A stretch of DNA of 6,688 nucleotides from Chloroflexota bacterium (lineage in GTDB: Bacteria > Chloroflexota > Anaerolineae > 4572-78 > J111). Under the pieces are notes generated by a model that saw only the letters and a program-made list of their open reading frames with translations, was not told the DNA's origin and searched no databases. The stretch is taken from assembly GCA_003695455.1 (NCBI GenBank), contig RFJF01000312.1, positions 1 through 6,688 of the forward strand. Direction: 5' to 3'. Shown piece by piece: positions 3,862 through 6,688 of the stretch. Positions within the stretch are counted from its first letter, which is position 1. The number at the start of each line of letters is the position of its first letter. The translations under genes and the position numbers were made by a program.

Positions 3862-5019
3862 TCAAAGAGTGGCCGTCACAATATGGGCCGGTGACGTGAA
3901 GGCCACAGAGCCATTAGAGGTGACAAACGGTTGTAAAGCTTTTTTTGCCTCGACCAGCAACTGCTGAAATTGGGCCTCGTCAATCATGTCGGCCAGGGTC
4001 CAACCCTTGACATCAGTGGTGACCCAGGCTTCGATAGAGGGAAAACGGGCTGCTCCTTCAACGGTGGTTATCTTTGCATTCGGGACACCGACCTGGCTAA
4101 AGAGGGATTGCAGTAGCGCGGTATCGCCCAGTTTGAAAGGGGCGCGGAGCGCGTTAGCCGCTTCATCACCAAAGAGGCGTTGCAGTAGATCAGTGACGGT
4201 GGCATAAGCCGGCGTATTTCCCAGCGAGTCCCACACGGCCACGGCCAGACGTCCGCCCGGTCGCAAAACGCGCTTCATTTCAGCCAATGCCGCCTGGCGA
4301 TCCTCAAAAAACATCAGGCCAAATTGACTGACAACGGCATCAAAACTGTAGTTCTCGAAGGGGAGGTCCTCAGCGGGGCCGGATTGCCATTCAATGTGTG
4401 GAGCTTTCCGCCGGGCCACGGCTAACATTCCTTCGTTGATGTCCAGCCCGATAACCTCGCCCTGCGCCCCGACACGCTCGGCGGCGGCACAAGCCAACAC
4501 CCCCGTCCCGCAAGCCACGTCGAGGACTCGCTGCCCCGCCTGAATGTGAGCGGCTTCGGCCACGCGGCTGCTCCATTCGCCAAAGAGGGCCGGCACAAAG
4601 AATTCTTCGTAGACCTCGGCGGCGCTGGCATTAACCTGGCCCCGGTCGCTCTCGCTTATTGACTTGGCCTCTACTTGCGCGGCAAAGGTCTGAACGACGA
4701 TTTTACCGTCTCGGATCAAGAGCGTGTCGGTGGCAAAGGGTATTTTGAGTTTTTGCGATTCCCCATCCCAAACCAGGTAGGCAATCTCCCCCTCAATGAT
4801 CTGTTGGGTTATTCCAACGGCTGATCCGGGCGGAAAATCGGCCAGAAGCTGCTCAAAAAGCCGGCGGATTTCAGCCTTGCCGTGCAGCACACCCTCCGGC
4901 GTAAAGAAGATGGCCTCTTCCGCATAGTCGGCCATCAGAGCCTCTACATCCCCCTGAGCAAAGGCATAGAGATGATTATTTAAGATTTCTCCAGTATGGT
5001 TTTTGGTCAGGGTTAACAT
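3862..5019 (-). CDS. SnoaL-like domain fused to class I SAM-dependent methyltransferase
   Basis: A 385-residue protein in two parts. Residues about 8-118 are a SnoaL/NTF2-like domain, with the opening helix and acidic turn (LYAFAQGDVEALMADYAEEA), the G-x-HGKAEIR segment and the closing strand LLIRDGKIVV. Residues about 130-385 are a class I methyltransferase. Motif I is VLDVACGTG at 165-173, the ribose-binding acidic residue is D193 in GLDI, and AEDLPF is at 216-221. These are followed by FDAVVSQFGLMFF and MKRVLRPGGRL at 248-258, as in UbiE/MenG-type small-molecule methyltransferases. The acceptor is unknown. ATG 5019 is chosen because AAGGAG precedes it and the SnoaL fold starts just after; the frame extends to 5088 but that extension has no domain content. 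The TPR/LuxR regulator lies 142 bases upstream on the same strand and may control it. Confidence 0.88.
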   Translation of the reverse strand: MLTLTKNHTGEILNNHLYAFAQGDVEALMADYAEEAIFFTPEGVLHGKAEIRRLFEQLLADFPPGSAVGITQQIIEGEIAYLVWDGESQKLKIPFATDTLLIRDGKIVVQTFAAQVEAKSISESDRGQVNASAAEVYEEFFVPALFGEWSSRVAEAAHIQAGQRVLDVACGTGVLACAAAERVGAQGEVIGLDINEGMLAVARRKAPHIEWQSGPAEDLPFENYSFDAVVSQFGLMFFEDRQAALAEMKRVLRPGGRLAVAVWDSLGNTPAYATVTDLLQRLFGDEAANALRAPFKLGDTALLQSLFSQVGVPNAKITTVEGAARFPSIEAWVTTDVKGWTLADMIDEAQFQQLLVEAKKALQPFVTSNGSVAFTSPAHIVTATL

Positions 5020-5029
5020 CTGAATCAAG

Positions 5030-5035
5030 CTCCTT
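5030..5035 (-). promoter_or_regulatory. ribosome-binding site deciding the methyltransferase start
   Basis: AAGGAG on the minus strand lies 10 bases before ATG 5019. It supports this start over in-frame ATGs at 5088 and 5070, which have no comparable site. Confidence 0.6.
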
Positions 5036-5161
5036 AAGATAGACTTGGGATTGCATTTTGCATTTAGCATAGCAACCCGGCCGGTCAAATGTCACCCGTC
5101 AAAAGATAGGGATGGGGGATGGGTTTGGGATGGAGAGAACTAATTATGAATGTGAATGAAG

Positions 5162-6688
5162 CTACAACAAATTAAGTTGTCTGGCTCTGGCCGCCGCTTC
5201 GGTGCGGTTTTTGACTTGGAGTTTGCTGTAAATCTGGCTGGCGTACCACTTAACCGAACCAAGGGCCAGCACCAACTCATCACCAATCTCCCGGTTGGAG
5301 CGACCGGCGGCCATCAAGCCCAGCACTTGCAACTCCCGCTCGGTGAGGGGGTCGAGCAGGGATTGGTTGGCGGGGATGGAGGAGGTTGGCTCTGTTTGGG
5401 GCAAGGTTTGACGGGCTGTCAAAGCGAGATCGTTTTGCATTGTGGCAACCATTGTCTCGAAGTTCGATTCTGAGGCCGGCTGAGAAGCGGGGGTAAGTTG
5501 CGCCGAGGTAAAGTCAGCCTCATACCGTTTGAGGGCCAGTTCAGCTCGATCCTTAGTTTCCTGATCACCGGCCGGGTAGTGCCGAATGAAGGTTAGCAAA
5601 TTCCAGGCCCGTTCTTTAAGACCTACCTGCAGAAACAACTCGCTCACCCCGATGAACATGGCTTGAATGAGAGGCAAATATTGAATTTCGCCGGCAATAG
5701 TTAAGGCTTGCTGATAATAGCGGATCGCCGCCGAAAAATCTGTCACGGCACAGGCGATTTGCCCCAACCCATAAAGGGCCACAGCCAACCCGCCTCTATC
5801 ATTAATCTCTTGATAAATGGCAAGACTTTGCTGGTATCGTCGTTGCGCTTCCAGAAAATTCGCCTGCCGGATGGCAAGCTCGCCCAGGTGATTGAGCGCA
5901 ACCGCCATGCCCTCCGGGTCATCAAAGGTTTCTCTAATCCGGTAACTTTCCTGAAAATGTTGCTCTGCTTCAACATTGTCGCCCATTGCCCGCGCCACAT
6001 TGCCCCATTCATTGAGACAATAGGCCAAAAACCAGCGATTGCCGGCTTGTTTTGCCACCTCACACGCTTTTTGGGCATGCTGCCGGGCCGCTTCGTAATC
6101 GCCCTGGGCCAGCGTTGCGCTGGTTAGAACGTAGTAGGCAAAGGCCAGATTCTGTAGATCATTGCGGGCTTCATTTGTTTGTTGAGCCAATTGGCCCAGT
6201 TTAATCGCTTCAGCATAATCTCCCCGAATAGTCGCTAGAATGGACAACGGCGGCAAAGGATCAGCCCCTGACCTGCGTTGGGGCGAAATTCCTAATTGAG
6301 CGAGTATGGCCCGGCTTTCCATCAGTTCCGCCTGAGCGGCCTCAAGGTTGCCGAGGCGAATATAAAACCAGCCCAGCCGAACCAACACATTGGCATGCGC
6401 GGCCCTGGTTTGCTTTGTGGCTGTTTGCGCGGTGAGGCAGGCCTTGACTTGTTCAAAGATCTTTGCGGCTTCCAGATAACGGCTTTGATAATGGCAGAAA
6501 ACGGTGAAGGTTTGGGTCATTTTTTGGATTTCCGGCACGAGCGAGTGTGCTATAGCCCACTGCCAGGCGGCCCGCACATTATTCAGTTCGGCTGTAATTT
6601 CAGCCACAATACGCCGTTGGTCGCCGCTTTCTATCGCTTCGCTCCGCTGGTAGAGAAACTCAGCGTAATAAGCGCAGTGCGTTTGATA
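5162..6688 (-). CDS. TPR-containing LuxR-family transcriptional regulator, 5' part outside window
   Basis: The frame is open to the right edge of the window, so 508 C-terminal residues are seen and the start lies outside. A GTG at 6607 is not a real start: the 27 codons before it read as conserved protein (HCAYYAEFLYQRSEA), and this segment runs into AEITAELNNVRAAWQWA. That is the typical junction between an NB-ARC/STAND ATPase and its TPR region in MalT/AfsR-type regulators. Several tetratricopeptide repeats follow, for example AYYVLTSATLAQGDYEAARQ, then AVALNHLGELAIRQANFLEA and AVALYGLGQIACAVTDFSAA. The last 63 residues are a LuxR (GerE) helix-turn-helix: LTERELQVLGLMAAGRSNRE, then SVKWYASQIYSKLQVKNRTE. 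The missing N-terminus probably carries an NTPase and perhaps a sensor. It likely activates transcription on ligand binding; the methyltransferase gene downstream is a candidate target. Confidence 0.9.
   Translation of the reverse strand, partial: YQTHCAYYAEFLYQRSEAIESGDQRRIVAEITAELNNVRAAWQWAIAHSLVPEIQKMTQTFTVFCHYQSRYLEAAKIFEQVKACLTAQTATKQTRAAHANVLVRLGWFYIRLGNLEAAQAELMESRAILAQLGISPQRRSGADPLPPLSILATIRGDYAEAIKLGQLAQQTNEARNDLQNLAFAYYVLTSATLAQGDYEAARQHAQKACEVAKQAGNRWFLAYCLNEWGNVARAMGDNVEAEQHFQESYRIRETFDDPEGMAVALNHLGELAIRQANFLEAQRRYQQSLAIYQEINDRGGLAVALYGLGQIACAVTDFSAAIRYYQQALTIAGEIQYLPLIQAMFIGVSELFLQVGLKERAWNLLTFIRHYPAGDQETKDRAELALKRYEADFTSAQLTPASQPASESNFETMVATMQNDLALTARQTLPQTEPTSSIPANQSLLDPLTERELQVLGLMAAGRSNREIGDELVLALGSVKWYASQIYSKLQVKNRTEAAARARQLNLL

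Noticed and set aside
3758..3967. A + strand gene of 69 codons
   Set aside because: It overlaps the 3' end of the well-supported methyltransferase on the other strand, has no ribosome-binding site and no recognisable motif.
6605..6607. GTG as start codon of the LuxR regulator
   Set aside because: The frame stays open to the window edge and the 27 codons before it read as the conserved helical region of this regulator type, so the GTG is an internal valine.

Overview
The window looks like genomic DNA of a high-GC, TPR/LuxR-regulator-rich bacterium, most probably a member of the Chloroflexota (Anaerolineae-like). That placement is inference from gene style: a MalT/AfsR-type TPR regulator ending in a LuxR HTH with the segment GSVKWYASQIY, a stand-alone DnaA-domain-I protein, and a second short RecA. 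No rRNA, tRNA, CRISPR array, transposase, integrase or phage structural gene is visible.

Left part (about 106-3466, + strand, very GC-rich): a tightly packed cassette that reads as one operon. In order it holds two small helical proteins of unknown function (106-339, 332-634); a 267-residue RecA paralog without the RecA C-terminal domain and with altered DNA-binding loops (663-1466); two small unknown proteins (1463-1747, 1752-1946); a possible 17-residue peptide (1964-2017); a ribbon-helix-helix-like gene that looks broken by a deletion or frameshift (2022-2203); and a 365-residue protein with a DnaA-domain-I-like N-terminus followed by a probable winged-helix region (2306-3403). A strong intrinsic terminator at 3438-3466 closes it. 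A RecA-type ATPase, a small DNA-binding protein and a DnaA-domain-I protein together suggest a replication, partition or recombination module of an integrated plasmid-like element. This is inference; the chromosomal dnaA and recA would be elsewhere.

The most striking structure is a set of three 24-bp palindromes with identical 10-bp arms (TTATCTGACA / TGTCAGATAA) and a variable 4-bp centre. Two lie in frame inside the DnaA-domain-I gene: one right after that domain, one in the C-terminal tail. The third, extended to a perfect 28-bp palindrome, sits between the stop codon and the terminator.

Middle (3467-3861): no gene. It holds a cluster of TGTCA pentamers, a 14-bp AT-rich palindrome, a 7-bp triplet tandem repeat, and a 14-bp direct repeat with 21-bp spacing.

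Right part (3862-6688, - strand, clearly lower GC): a SnoaL-like/class I SAM-methyltransferase fusion (3862-5019), preceded upstream by the C-terminal part of a large TPR/LuxR transcriptional regulator (5162 to beyond the window end). The regulator may control the methyltransferase. The two halves converge on the gene-free region.
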